From contig NZ_JAATJJ010000001.1 of NCBI RefSeq assembly GCF_011927795.1, positions 62,001 through 126,000 on the forward strand: 64,000 nt of DNA, in the 5' to 3' direction. The notes beneath the pieces were generated by a model. It was not told the origin of the DNA, ran no database searches, and worked only from the letters and a program-made list of their open reading frames with translations. Source of the DNA: Saonia flava (GTDB lineage: Bacteria; Bacteroidota; Bacteroidia; Flavobacteriales; Flavobacteriaceae). Below are positions 9,172 to 17,928 of the stretch, piece by piece (the first letter of the stretch is position 1; each line of letters begins with the position of its first letter). The position numbers and the translations under genes are program-made.

Positions 9172-10278
9172 TTAGTTATTGATCTTAATGGTTTTTTTGG
9201 ATTTGGCACTTTTGACAGCTGCATCCAATATTTCCATGGTGATCATATTGTTTTCTAAGGAATACGGATCATAGGGACTTAATTTTGTATCTCCTCTAAT
9301 CACCGATGCAAATAAGGCAAAAGGCTCATCATATGGTGGTGTTCGTTCTTCTAACCTAAAAACATTTTCACTAAAACCATCATATCCTTCGGAAATGCGA
9401 AGACGTAGGTCATGGCGGTTGTCTGCATAAATAGCTCCCGTTTCTCCATATATTTCCATATCCTTTCTTCCTATGGGCCAGTTCCAAGAAGGTTCTAATA
9501 TGGCCATGGCATTATCATAGGTAAGGATAATAGTGGCATCGTCATCTACTTTGGGGTTGTTCTCGGGCTGTAATTGTTGGGTCACCGCTGTTACCGAAGT
9601 TGGTTTTTTTCCATCCTGCAACCATGTCATTAAATTGGCACCATAGCAGCCAAAGTCCATGATGGCGCCACCCCCATTAAGAATAGGGTCCGTGAGGAAT
9701 TCTAAAAATTCGGCGCTTACATTTATTTTTTTTGGCCCCTTATGGCCATCGCGCACAATCACCTTTCTAAGCCCTCCAATAGTACCTTCCTTATAAAGCT
9801 CATATGCCCTTAAGTTGGTGGGATACCAAGAAGTCTCATAATTGGTAAGTAAATGAATGTTGTGTTTTGTAGCTAAAGTTTCCATTTTTTTTGCATGTTC
9901 CAGACTTACGGCCATAGGTTTTTCTACCATTACATGGATACCTTTTGGTGCACAGGTCTCCACAATGGCCAAATGGTCGTATATGTTACCAAATCCGGCC
10001 ACGGCTTCTGGACGAACGGCAGTGATCATTTCCTCCATTGTGCTATAGACCATGTCCAATGGAAAATTATATTGTTTAGATAATCGCTCTGCCAAATCCC
10101 TATTGGTTTCCACAATACCCACCATTTCTACATCACCTTTGGATTCCCTGCTTAAAATCCAACCTACATGACCATGGTTTAAACCTATGACTCCTAACTT
10201 TATAGGTTCTTCTTGGGCAACCATTTTTAATGACACTAATAGAATAATACTGTATCTAAGTATGGATGTGTTTATCAT
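9172..10278 (-). CDS. Exported Gfo/Idh/MocA family oxidoreductase
   Basis: 368 residues. A hydrophobic N-terminal leader ending in MVAQ suggests Sec export, followed by the NAD(P) Rossmann motif LGVIGLNHGHVG (28-39). The family EKP signature is at 119-121 (MVEKPMAVS). The C-terminal alpha/beta domain binds the sugar-like substrate. Such enzymes reduce or oxidise pyranose hydroxyls; secreted members occur next to DUF1080 proteins and GMC dehydrogenases. It converges on the DUF1080 gene. No substrate can be named from sequence. Confidence 0.88.
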   Translation of the reverse strand: MINTSILRYSIILLVSLKMVAQEEPIKLGVIGLNHGHVGWILSRESKGDVEMVGIVETNRDLAERLSKQYNFPLDMVYSTMEEMITAVRPEAVAGFGNIYDHLAIVETCAPKGIHVMVEKPMAVSLEHAKKMETLATKHNIHLLTNYETSWYPTNLRAYELYKEGTIGGLRKVIVRDGHKGPKKINVSAEFLEFLTDPILNGGGAIMDFGCYGANLMTWLQDGKKPTSVTAVTQQLQPENNPKVDDDATIILTYDNAMAILEPSWNWPIGRKDMEIYGETGAIYADNRHDLRLRISEGYDGFSENVFRLEERTPPYDEPFALFASVIRGDTKLSPYDPYSLENNMITMEILDAAVKSAKSKKTIKINN

Positions 10279-11041
10279 GATCTTGAATATGTTCTAATGC
10301 CCTACTATAAGTAGTGGGTTATGGATTTTAAAAGTAATGATTTTATTTAGGTATTTATAAAAGATCCTTGAACGTTATCTATTATACTGTCCTACTGGTA
10401 AGTAGTATTTTATTAACTTAGTTTTTTAAATATTTTGGGAATAAATTCTGTCTATTAGCCTTTTTAAGGGAACTATGCCAATTTCTTTGTTCTCATATGG
10501 CACTAGTATAATTGGCAGGTATTTTTTCTATCATTTCTAGATTTGAGTGTTGAATTACGAACCACATAACATATTCAAATTTTTTCTCCCACAAGAGTTC
10601 ATCTAATATATGATTTGTATAAATTTAAAAGCGAGTCAATAGCTTTTTGATTTTGTAGATCTAATTTCTTTTGTTCTTATCAGTAGTTTCTGTCCTATAA
10701 GTCTGATCGTCCGGCTTAATTTTATTAATCATTTAAATAATGGTAAATCCAAATTATTTGCTTTATTCTAAAATACTAAATGTTTCTTCAAGAGAAATGC
10801 AGATAAGACATTGAAATAATCTGCAAGGCTAAAAATTATTAGTATGGTTGTTTTTAATATTTACTAATTTAAAATTATGATGGCAATATCATTAATTTTA
10901 AATTTTATATCAGTTAACTACTGTTAACTTTTTTAGTAAAAATTTTTGTTTAGATTGCCCCTAACGTGTTTATATATGGGGAGTTGTGGTTTTGATAAAG
11001 TACTAAACTGCCTTATTTTTTATAAATGTTGTTGTGATGCG
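10279..11041. other. 763-bp AT-rich intergenic stretch without a recognisable gene
   Basis: No open frame of convincing length, repeat from the downstream array, or strong hairpin is seen. The stretch is very AT-rich and separates the leftward Gfo/Idh gene from the leftward amidohydrolase pair, so it should hold the Gfo/Idh promoter near 10280-10400, which I cannot pinpoint. Confidence 0.6.
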
Positions 11042-11917
11042 CTATTCTTTTAATTTCAAAAATCTTAGGGCGTTTTCATAAAATATTTTCCTTTTATCAT
11101 TCTCTGATAGAAAATCATAGCTATTTAATTGATTTATGCTTTTTTCAATTGCATGTGGCCATACCATTTGATCAGAACCAAACATTATTCGGTCAATTAG
11201 CCCATATTTTTTGGCTTTTTTCAAAAACTGTTCGGCATAATCCATTGGTTGCTCATGCACCCAAAGAATTACTCCTAAATCAGTATACAATTGAGAGTAT
11301 TGGAGCATAAGTCTTAATGTGTTTTCATAAAAAACTTCTCCGGCATGCATTATATAAATTCTCAATTTTGGAAATTTTGCAAGTACATCTTCAACTGTAT
11401 AAGGGTCTCCGAGCTTTATTCTGAAATTTGGGTGGCCCATATAGGTAATACCAATGGGTCCTCCGCCAGTATGTACAGCAATAGGGACATCATATTGTTG
11501 ACAAATTTTTAAAAAGGGCTCAAATCTTGGGTCTGATAAAGTAAGGCCATCATACAAGGCTCCTATTTCTCCGAAAACCTTTAGTTTTCCAGATTTAATT
11601 AATTCCTTAAAAGCAATGGTGTCTTTTGGGGGAGAGTTGGTATAATATCCTGGAATTAAAACCCCATCATTGTCCAATTTATTGGGTCCTCCGATAGTAC
11701 TGACAATTGCTTTCTCGACATTGAAATCCTTAAGAATTTTAAGTAATTCGTCCCTATAGGTTTGGTAATCTTTAGGAGACATGATACCATCAGGCGCTGG
11801 AGCTGTATAATAGGTTTGCTCTGTATAGTCATGAAGATGCATGTCAATAATAGGTTGACCTTTTTGAGAATAACTTAAAAATGGAATAATTAGAAGTATA
11901 AATAATCTTTTTTTCAT
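11042..11917 (-). CDS. Secreted amidohydrolase (Amidohydro_2 type), paralogue of the next gene
   Basis: Start chosen at ATG 11917 (MKKRLFILLIIPFLSYSQ, a Sec signal); an upstream frame overlaps the neighbouring gene. The TIM-barrel metal-binding HxH motif is PIIDMHLHD (His27, His29), and the C-terminal block RIMFGSDQMVWPHAIEKSI holds the catalytic Asp region. The fold is that of metal-dependent hydrolases/decarboxylases of the Amidohydro_2 family. It is closely related to the gene encoded just upstream, from which it is separated by 4 bp, suggesting tandem duplication and cotranscription. Substrate unknown. Confidence 0.85.
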   Translation of the reverse strand: MKKRLFILLIIPFLSYSQKGQPIIDMHLHDYTEQTYYTAPAPDGIMSPKDYQTYRDELLKILKDFNVEKAIVSTIGGPNKLDNDGVLIPGYYTNSPPKDTIAFKELIKSGKLKVFGEIGALYDGLTLSDPRFEPFLKICQQYDVPIAVHTGGGPIGITYMGHPNFRIKLGDPYTVEDVLAKFPKLRIYIMHAGEVFYENTLRLMLQYSQLYTDLGVILWVHEQPMDYAEQFLKKAKKYGLIDRIMFGSDQMVWPHAIEKSINQLNSYDFLSENDKRKIFYENALRFLKLKE

Positions 11918-11921
11918 TTTA

Positions 11922-12851
11922 CTAGTGTTTATAAGAGTTTTTATGTTTTGTAATTTCCTCCTCATTAAGACCGAGGAAATTTGCAGCGTTGTTGTAGAAA
12001 ATATCTTCTTTTTGCTCCATGGTTAAAAATTCTGCCCGGTTAACTCCTTCAATTGCTTTTTCAATAGTAGATGGCCAGACCATTTGATCGGTTCCGAACA
12101 TGATTCTTTTTCCAAATCCGGCATCGGTAAGCCCTTTCAGGTAATTATGAAATTCAGCCCTCGGCAGAATCCAACTAATTGCACCAAGCTCTACATACAA
12201 ATGAGGGTGTGCGTACATCAAAGCTTTCATGTCTTCCAAATATGGCCAACCACCATGAGCGAGGTATATTTTCATTTGAGGATGACGGATCAAAACTTCT
12301 TCAATTTGCAGGGGATTTGCATTGGCTACCCGAACATCCTTCAGGCCCATGTAATATATTCCACCTGGAGGACCCCCCGGTAACATGTGGTATCCAATAG
12401 GAATGTTTAGTTCTTCCGCTAAATCAAAATAAGGAGCAAGAAGTGGGTCATCCGCTGTCATGCCGCCATAAAATGAAACAATTTCACCTATTGCATCCAG
12501 TTTACCCTGTTGATGTCGTTTCCGTAGTGAGTCTGCAGATACATTTCTTCCACTAATGATTACTCTATTAGGATCCTCGGTGCGCCAAAGTTTACCATCA
12601 GAGATCATCGCCTTTACCACATTATTCTGTTCAAGTATTTTGAGCGTTTCTTTTTTCTGTTGCTCGGGTCCCCGAACCCCTTTGAATTCATCATCCGTTA
12701 GTGGATTCCTGTAATCTATACCGAACATAGAAGCCCCTGCCTCCTGATTATAAGCATGAATATGCATGTCAATAATGGGGCCTTTATAAGCTTGTGCCAG
12801 GGCATTCATCCATAAAGACCAACACATTGCGCCAAGTACCAACTTTCTCAT
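11922..12851 (-). CDS. Secreted amidohydrolase (Amidohydro_2 type)
   Basis: 309 residues with a signal peptide (ending NALAQA), the metal-binding PIIDMHIHAY motif (His30, His32), a barrel His in IYLAHGG, and the conserved RIMFGTDQMVWPSTIEKAI block shared almost word for word with the next gene. Both are predicted periplasmic or extracellular metal-dependent hydrolases. The gene starts 23 bp downstream of the AraC-type regulator, which reads in the same direction, so the regulator may be part of the same unit. Confidence 0.86.
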   Translation of the reverse strand: MRKLVLGAMCWSLWMNALAQAYKGPIIDMHIHAYNQEAGASMFGIDYRNPLTDDEFKGVRGPEQQKKETLKILEQNNVVKAMISDGKLWRTEDPNRVIISGRNVSADSLRKRHQQGKLDAIGEIVSFYGGMTADDPLLAPYFDLAEELNIPIGYHMLPGGPPGGIYYMGLKDVRVANANPLQIEEVLIRHPQMKIYLAHGGWPYLEDMKALMYAHPHLYVELGAISWILPRAEFHNYLKGLTDAGFGKRIMFGTDQMVWPSTIEKAIEGVNRAEFLTMEQKEDIFYNNAANFLGLNEEEITKHKNSYKH

Positions 12852-12874
12852 AATGATTTCGTTAAAATCCTAAA

Positions 12875-13699
12875 TTAAAGTGCTAAATTATCCAAGTCTG
12901 TCAGATTATAATTGTAAAAATCCGAACTATTAGCCTTAAGTTTTAAAAATTCGGAGGGAGAAATACCGCCAAACTTTCTAAAATCTTTAATAAAATGTGC
13001 TTGATCATAATATCCACATTCATAGGTAATGTTAGTCAAAGAATCAGCAGAGCTGCTCAGAAGAAGATTCGCGGCTCGATTAAAGCGCACAATTTTTTTA
13101 AAGTGGATCGGACTCATACCCACATACTTTTTGAATATTTTTTGTAAGCTACGGTTCGTAATACACAAGGATTCGCTGAGTTGGTCAATCGAGACAGCCT
13201 GTTTGGATTTTAATGTGTTAATAGCATATGGCAGTCTGGAATCAACTTGGTCTAGTTGTACATGTGCCAGTATAAATGATTCCAGTTCTATAAACTTATC
13301 ACAGATGTTATCTATTTCTTTTAGCTGTGATGAGATTCGATCTATATCACTTGCACAAAAGAACAGATCCATGTGTAAAAGGGTATCGAGCAATTCATGT
13401 GCGGGTATGTGTTTCAAATAAAATAAACCAAAGTTGTTGAACTGGACCGTCATAAATTTCATCCCCACATAAGGACGTAAGACAGCCGTGCTACTGCATG
13501 ATGCATAAATGGAGCTATCCGTTAAACTTTCGTCCAGATGAACCTTTTCATTCAATGAAATAAGAAGGTTACTTGTGGCATTTGGGAATATTGCCATAGA
13601 TCCTTCTAAATTGTCCTCTGCAGTAATCTCGACATAGCTCAGAAAGTTTACTATCTTAAAAAGGGCAGGATGGGTCGGTATGTAAATTTTTTGTATCAA
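12875..13699 (-). CDS. AraC-family transcriptional regulator
   Basis: The 274-residue protein has an N-terminal sensor half and a C-terminal AraC double helix-turn-helix (about 170-265): VSIDQLSESLCITNRSLQKI and ITYECGYYDQAHFIKDFRKF, the latter being the second-HTH signature. The start appears to be TTG at 13699 (TTG ATA CAA), since an in-frame stop lies just upstream and the next ATG would remove 34 residues of the sensor half. It probably controls the two amidohydrolase genes directly downstream; the ligand is unknown. Confidence 0.85.
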   Translation of the reverse strand: MIQKIYIPTHPALFKIVNFLSYVEITAEDNLEGSMAIFPNATSNLLISLNEKVHLDESLTDSSIYASCSSTAVLRPYVGMKFMTVQFNNFGLFYLKHIPAHELLDTLLHMDLFFCASDIDRISSQLKEIDNICDKFIELESFILAHVQLDQVDSRLPYAINTLKSKQAVSIDQLSESLCITNRSLQKIFKKYVGMSPIHFKKIVRFNRAANLLLSSSADSLTNITYECGYYDQAHFIKDFRKFGGISPSEFLKLKANSSDFYNYNLTDLDNLAL

Positions 13700-13839
13700 A
13701 GGTCAATTGTATAGGAAATGCATATAGCAATTCGGGCCTTTTGTGTGTGCTTAAAATTTGACGCAAAAACAAGTAACAACAATATTTACTTTTATCTATA
13801 TTTTTTAATGCATTGTAATGACTTGCTATGCTCAGTTCG

Positions 13840-14236
13840 TTGATTTTTAAGGAAATATAGTAAAATTCACTAACTATCGGTTTAAAATTTGGCCAAAAAT
13901 TGGGAGTTGGGTTTCAAAAGATAGGTTACCAAGAAGGCGGCGTAGCGATCATATCTTGTGTGTTTTGTGGTATTGTGAATAAAGATTAGAGTACCTCATG
14001 AGCACAGCGAACACATGAATTCTTTGATCAAACAATAAAATGGTATGGGTAAATTGTTTTTAGCTGCTGTTGTAACATCGTTTTGAGTCGATGTCCAGTT
14101 GAAGCTGGATGCCAGTGAATGGGTGAATATGGTTTAGTGGGGCGTTAAGTAAAATTTCCTGTGGGGCGGGAACAACTTAATTTAGTGCCAACACAACTCA
14201 ACTTTGGTTTAATTTTACACATTCATTGTTGGCAAC
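13840..14236. repeat. Decayed array repeat and left-edge core site
   Basis: Segments here are diverged copies of the spacer repeats found at 18-36 kb. TTTTTAAGGAAATATAG (from about 13845) matches the end of the core module. AAGAAGGCGGCGTAGCGATC...GTATTGTGAATAAAG (13931-13985) matches the second module, and GAGCACAGCGAACACATGAA (about 14000) matches its flank. GTTGGCAAC at 14228-14236 sits where a unit-flanking core is expected. I read it as the worn left margin of the array. Confidence 0.6.
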
Positions 14237-14242
14237 AGTAAT

Positions 14243-14914
14243 TTACTTCCCCTCTTTTTTGGTAATTACCATCTCAATTAACGATGATGAATCTTTAAAT
14301 AAATCAGATAGAATTTGGATGCTGTACTCCCCTAAGTCCATAACAAAGTCATCTTTAACTTCAGAACTATAAAAACTGAAACTTTTTACATCGTTTTTTA
14401 CTTTCACTTTTAGAGTATAATGTACATCATCAAAATAGTTGCTTTTGCCATCTTGGGGTAGGCCATCGGAGCCCCACTCATGGACATAATTTGTAATTTC
14501 TATTTCTACTAAATCATCTTTATTGCCTATACTGGAACTTCCATTACTGGACAGTGCAAAAGCTTTTCCAAATAATGCTTGTTCTATGATTAGATATTTG
14601 ATATTGTTTTCAATGACAAAAGTTAGAAAATAGTTGCCGTATATTTTGGTATAATATTCTTTTGTTGCCTTATCGTTATCAATATAAAACTCTGTTATGA
14701 ACTCACCATTATTATCGAGTTTAAGATACATATCCCCAATTAAGTGGGCTGCCGACTTTTCGCCATACACTTGAAGTAAGGCACCTATATTAAGAGCTTT
14801 ATATTTTATATTATTGGTAAGCCCCTCTTTTAACTCTATCTTTTTTTTAAACCCTTGCGCATTACTACTAATTGACATTAAAAACACTATTATTGGTATT
14901 GTTATTTTTTTCAT
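14243..14914 (-). CDS. Secreted protein of unknown function
   Basis: Start at ATG 14914 (MKKITIPIIVFLMSISSNAQ), a Sec signal; a TTG three codons upstream also keeps the frame but falls in the flanking core. The 223 residues are rich in beta-strand pattern, with no recognised domain or catalytic motif. It sits 7 bp from a GTTGGCAAC core on its 3' side and 2 bp from CTATACAAC on its 5' side. The two cores do not match each other, unlike most units to the right, so this unit may be a recombined or decayed cassette. Confidence 0.7.
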   Translation of the reverse strand: MKKITIPIIVFLMSISSNAQGFKKKIELKEGLTNNIKYKALNIGALLQVYGEKSAAHLIGDMYLKLDNNGEFITEFYIDNDKATKEYYTKIYGNYFLTFVIENNIKYLIIEQALFGKAFALSSNGSSSIGNKDDLVEIEITNYVHEWGSDGLPQDGKSNYFDDVHYTLKVKVKNDVKSFSFYSSEVKDDFVMDLGEYSIQILSDLFKDSSSLIEMVITKKEGK

Positions 14915-14915
14915 T

Positions 14916-15175
14916 CTATACAACGGTTAAGCTAAAGCTTATTGTTTAGTTTTATTTTTTTCTTGCCCAAAGTTAAATTCATAAGATTTAGCGACCTAGT
15001 AAATATACGCAGACCTTTCGGTTTATACCTATATACATAAGGTTCCGCATTGCGTATAGTTTTCCTATGTTAGTATTCTATTATATTTTATTCAATAATT
15101 TTTATTTGGTAGCTCTTATAGTCAGCTATTTTTTTGTAGGGCCAATATTTTTATAACGTTCTAGGATTTCAGTTT
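14916..15175. repeat. Cassette spacer, type B
   Basis: CTATACAACGG (14916-14926) opens the spacer. The stretch with CTAAAGCTTATTGTTT and CATAAGATTTAGCGACCT (14930-15063) is about 85% like 29118-29240 in the spacer right of the SIMPL-domain gene, so it belongs to the same repeat family. The remaining 110 bp show nothing recognisable. Confidence 0.65.
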
Positions 15176-15406
15176 TTAAAAAACGGGTTTCAGTGCTATT
15201 TTTGTACTTGTTGGATGTTTGTTTAATTGGGCCTTTGTTCTTGCAGGTCTTTTTTCAAAACCGCCGCCACAATTGGGGCAAACGTTCAATAATATAGCCA
15301 CCACATTCTTTACAAAAAGTACATTCATAGGTACATATCATTGCTTCACTACTATCATTTGGTAATGGGCTACGACAGTTCTCGCAGTTTGTTCTAATTT
15401 CTATTA
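15176..15406 (-). pseudogene. Frameshifted DUF1272 zinc-ribbon gene
   Basis: Reading leftward from 15406, the sequence encodes IEIRTNCENCRSPLPND, then EAMICTYECTFCKECGGYII. A one-base frame change follows near 15283, and then CPNCGGGFEKRPARTKAQL to a TAA at 15176-15178. This is the DUF1272 plan: three CxxC pairs forming zinc ribbons and a basic tail, about 75 aa. Besides the frameshift, no proper start codon is present; the first codons overlap the stop of the PfpI gene. The gene therefore looks inactive. Confidence 0.75.
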
Positions 15407-16024
15407 CCTAGTTTTGTTTTGTAGTTGTTGGTTATCAATATCATATTCTATTCTCTTGGCTGTTGTTTTGGCTACCTCAATGTCAAATATTCTTTTGATA
15501 ATATGTAATGACATATTAATGCCGGCAGAAATTCCTGCCGCGGTTATTATTTTACCTTCATCAACGAATTTTTGATTTTGTACAACATTAACCTTAGGAT
15601 ATCTTTCTTTTAGTTCATCAATAAACATCCAATGGGTCGTTGCTTTTTTTGAGTCTAAAAAGTTACATTCTGCCAAAAGAATTGCACCTGTACAGACAGA
15701 TGCTAAAATAACTACATTTTCATATTGCTTTTTTATCCATTTTAAAACCGTATTATTCTTTACCTCTACTTCCTCTGCACCATAACCTCCGGGAATAATT
15801 AATATATCCAATTTAGGGTGATGTACAAAGTTATGCGTAGGTTCTACTTTAAATCCGTTGCACGCTGTAAGCAAATCTCCTGTTTCTCCTATTGTAGAAA
15901 CATTGAATAGTTTTTTAGAGTTCTTCTCAGCCATCGCAAATACTTCAAAAGGTCCGGTAAAATCTAGCACATCAGCATCATTGAAAAGTAAGATGCCTAC
16001 TTCTATTTTAGTTTTTTTATCCAT
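15404..16024 (-). CDS. DJ-1/PfpI family protein
   Basis: The 206 residues follow the class-I glutamine amidotransferase-like DJ-1/PfpI fold. ILLFNDADVLDFTGPFEVF at the N-terminus, IIPGGYGAEE, and the nucleophile elbow ASVCTGA with Cys111 are present, followed by KATTHW. Relatives include isonitrile hydratases, chaperones and glyoxalases; the exact activity is not determined. It lies 11 bp downstream of the PIG-L gene in the same direction. A GlxA-type regulator carrying a similar domain is encoded two genes upstream, so the three may form one unit. Confidence 0.85.
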   Translation of the reverse strand: MDKKTKIEVGILLFNDADVLDFTGPFEVFAMAEKNSKKLFNVSTIGETGDLLTACNGFKVEPTHNFVHHPKLDILIIPGGYGAEEVEVKNNTVLKWIKKQYENVVILASVCTGAILLAECNFLDSKKATTHWMFIDELKERYPKVNVVQNQKFVDEGKIITAAGISAGINMSLHIIKRIFDIEVAKTTAKRIEYDIDNQQLQNKTR

Positions 16025-16035
16025 TGAATATGATT

Positions 16036-16821
16036 TTAATAGTGTGAATTTTGAAAATAAATAGTGTCCGATTTTTGGTGTAAAATATTGTAGAAATCAT
16101 CCATTTCATCCGTTATGAACTGGCTTTGATGGCAATTAAGAGCTTGCCTTCCTGTTTCTATATCTTTTTGTTCAACTATTAAAGGATAATTCAAATAGTA
16201 TGGGTCAACTGTTTTCCAAACGGATTGCATGAGTTTACCTAACTCAGATTTTGGTTTTGAAATGGTGTTTATTGTTTTTTTTGAAAGCCCAAACAATAAT
16301 AATTTTTGAGATGCTCTAAAAGGATGTTTTTTAAATACTTCCGATGTTATATTAGATACTGTTCTATGGTCTGGATGCCCCGTACCGCCATCTGCACCCC
16401 ATGAAAATAAAATGTCTGGTTTTATTAAAAGATATAAACTATCTACTTTTCGCTCAAGTAAATTTAAATTTTCAGGGTTCGCCAATGTACCATCTTCAAA
16501 ATTTAGCAGCACTAACGAATGAATTCCTAATTTATCTGCAACACATTGTATTTCGGCTTTCCTTAATTTTGCCAATGAATCGCCTGCAGGTATTTTGGCA
16601 TGTGGTCTTACTCCGTGTCTACCATCTGTGGTAACAATTAAATGGACCTTAATACCTTCTCTACTATATTTTGCAAGTAGGGGAGAAATGGTAGTCTCGT
16701 CATCTGCATGCGCAAACACCGCCATAACGGTTTTTATAGACATTTCTTGATTAAGTTTCGATGTATTTTTACAAGCTGCACAAAGGCTAAACAGGACTAT
16801 TAATTGGATACTATTTTTCAT
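16036..16821 (-). CDS. PIG-L/LmbE family deacetylase, lipoprotein
   Basis: 261 residues with a short lipoprotein signal (lipobox LCAAC, Cys17) and the zinc-binding motifs of PIG-L deacetylases: VFAHADDE (His38, Asp40-Asp41) and GHPDHRTV near residue 147. The family removes N-acetyl groups from GlcNAc-type substrates. Lipidation implies a periplasmic location. It lies between the GlxA-type regulator (97 bp upstream) and the PfpI protein, same strand. Confidence 0.85.
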   Translation of the reverse strand: MKNSIQLIVLFSLCAACKNTSKLNQEMSIKTVMAVFAHADDETTISPLLAKYSREGIKVHLIVTTDGRHGVRPHAKIPAGDSLAKLRKAEIQCVADKLGIHSLVLLNFEDGTLANPENLNLLERKVDSLYLLIKPDILFSWGADGGTGHPDHRTVSNITSEVFKKHPFRASQKLLLFGLSKKTINTISKPKSELGKLMQSVWKTVDPYYLNYPLIVEQKDIETGRQALNCHQSQFITDEMDDFYNILHQKSDTIYFQNSHY

Positions 16822-16917
16822 TGTATTTAATTATTATAATGAAATACAATAGTAAGTCTGATTTTTAGTTTTAATCGGACAATATGAGGAGGAATAGCGC
16901 CAAAACAACTGAAAAGT

Positions 16918-17829
16918 TTAGGTGGTTTTTAAAAGGTCTCGTAATTGTCTTGCATTGGTATAACCACATAGTTGGGCTATATGATCCATTTTAAAATCAG
17001 AATTTTTAATAAGATTTGTTGCCTTCTCAACTCTAACCTTATTTCGATATGCTGTAATAGTGATACCAGTTACGGACTTAAATATACGCGAGAGGTTACG
17101 TGGGCTACTATAAAAGTGCTCTGCCAAAGTTTCTAAATTGGTTTTTTGTTGAATATTTTGAATAATCCAATCTTGAACGGCATGTACTTTTTGGTGCTGG
17201 TGCGACCTATATTGTAGAAAAATACTTAACTGTTTATCCTCCCCATCTCGCCTAACATAAACTACAAGTTCGCGGGCAACTTTTGCAGTAACTTCGCTGC
17301 CATGTAGTTCTTCCAGCATAAAAAGTGCTAAATCTATACCAGTAGTTAGTCCTGCACTGGTATATATATTCCCATCCTTGGTGAAAAGAATGGACTTCTT
17401 AACATGCAATTTTGGAAATTGAATTTGAAGTTTGTCAGCCAGAGACCAGTGTGTTGTACAAAACCTACCATTTAAGAGTCCCGATTGGGCTAAAATAAAA
17501 GCGCCACTACATATGGAACAAATTCTTACACCCCTCGAACTAGCATTTCGAAGCCATTTAAAAAAAGAAGCGAATTCGTTTTGATCTAGATTGGTTTCTG
17601 CGCCACCGGGAACACAAATAATATCATCTTCGGATGGATTAAATTCGCGGTGTGATTTAAGATTGTTAATTGTAATCCCTGACGACGTGATTATATTGCT
17701 CTTTGACGAAAGGTATTGAAATTCATAATGTATACCAAACAAAGAAGATTCTTGAAAAACTTGAAGTATGCCGCTGATATCGAGCATATGAACCTTTTTT
17801 GTAATCAGGAAATAAAGGGTAGCGGGCAT
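16918..17829 (-). CDS. GlxA-type transcriptional regulator (DJ-1/PfpI domain plus AraC HTH)
   Basis: The 303 residues comprise an N-terminal PfpI-like domain (1-190; ICVPGGAETN, then ICSICSGAF with Cys107) and a C-terminal AraC-type HTH (about 215-303; LETLAEHFYSSPRNLSRIF). The last helix stops at NARQLRDLLKTT, roughly 10-20 residues earlier than usual for the second HTH, so the C-terminus may be trimmed. It probably regulates the PIG-L and PfpI genes downstream. Its 5' side is 100 bp from a spacer core (GAAACACAAC, 17929-17938). Confidence 0.82.
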   Translation of the reverse strand: MPATLYFLITKKVHMLDISGILQVFQESSLFGIHYEFQYLSSKSNIITSSGITINNLKSHREFNPSEDDIICVPGGAETNLDQNEFASFFKWLRNASSRGVRICSICSGAFILAQSGLLNGRFCTTHWSLADKLQIQFPKLHVKKSILFTKDGNIYTSAGLTTGIDLALFMLEELHGSEVTAKVARELVVYVRRDGEDKQLSIFLQYRSHQHQKVHAVQDWIIQNIQQKTNLETLAEHFYSSPRNLSRIFKSVTGITITAYRNKVRVEKATNLIKNSDFKMDHIAQLCGYTNARQLRDLLKTT

Positions 17830-17928
17830 TTTATAAAAGTATCTTTATTTTTTAGAACAAACTAAATTGTGGCAACAGCTGCTTCTAAACCCCACATTTT
17901 ACACATATATTTAAGGGCGGGTCATAAT

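Noticed and set aside
10279-11041. Hidden small gene or RNA in the 763-bp gap
   Set aside because: No codon pattern, conserved fold or hairpin convincing enough was found.
14924-15060. A tRNA or small RNA in the type B repeat
   Set aside because: No cloverleaf or known RNA fold; the sequence is shared with a cassette spacer at 29118-29240.
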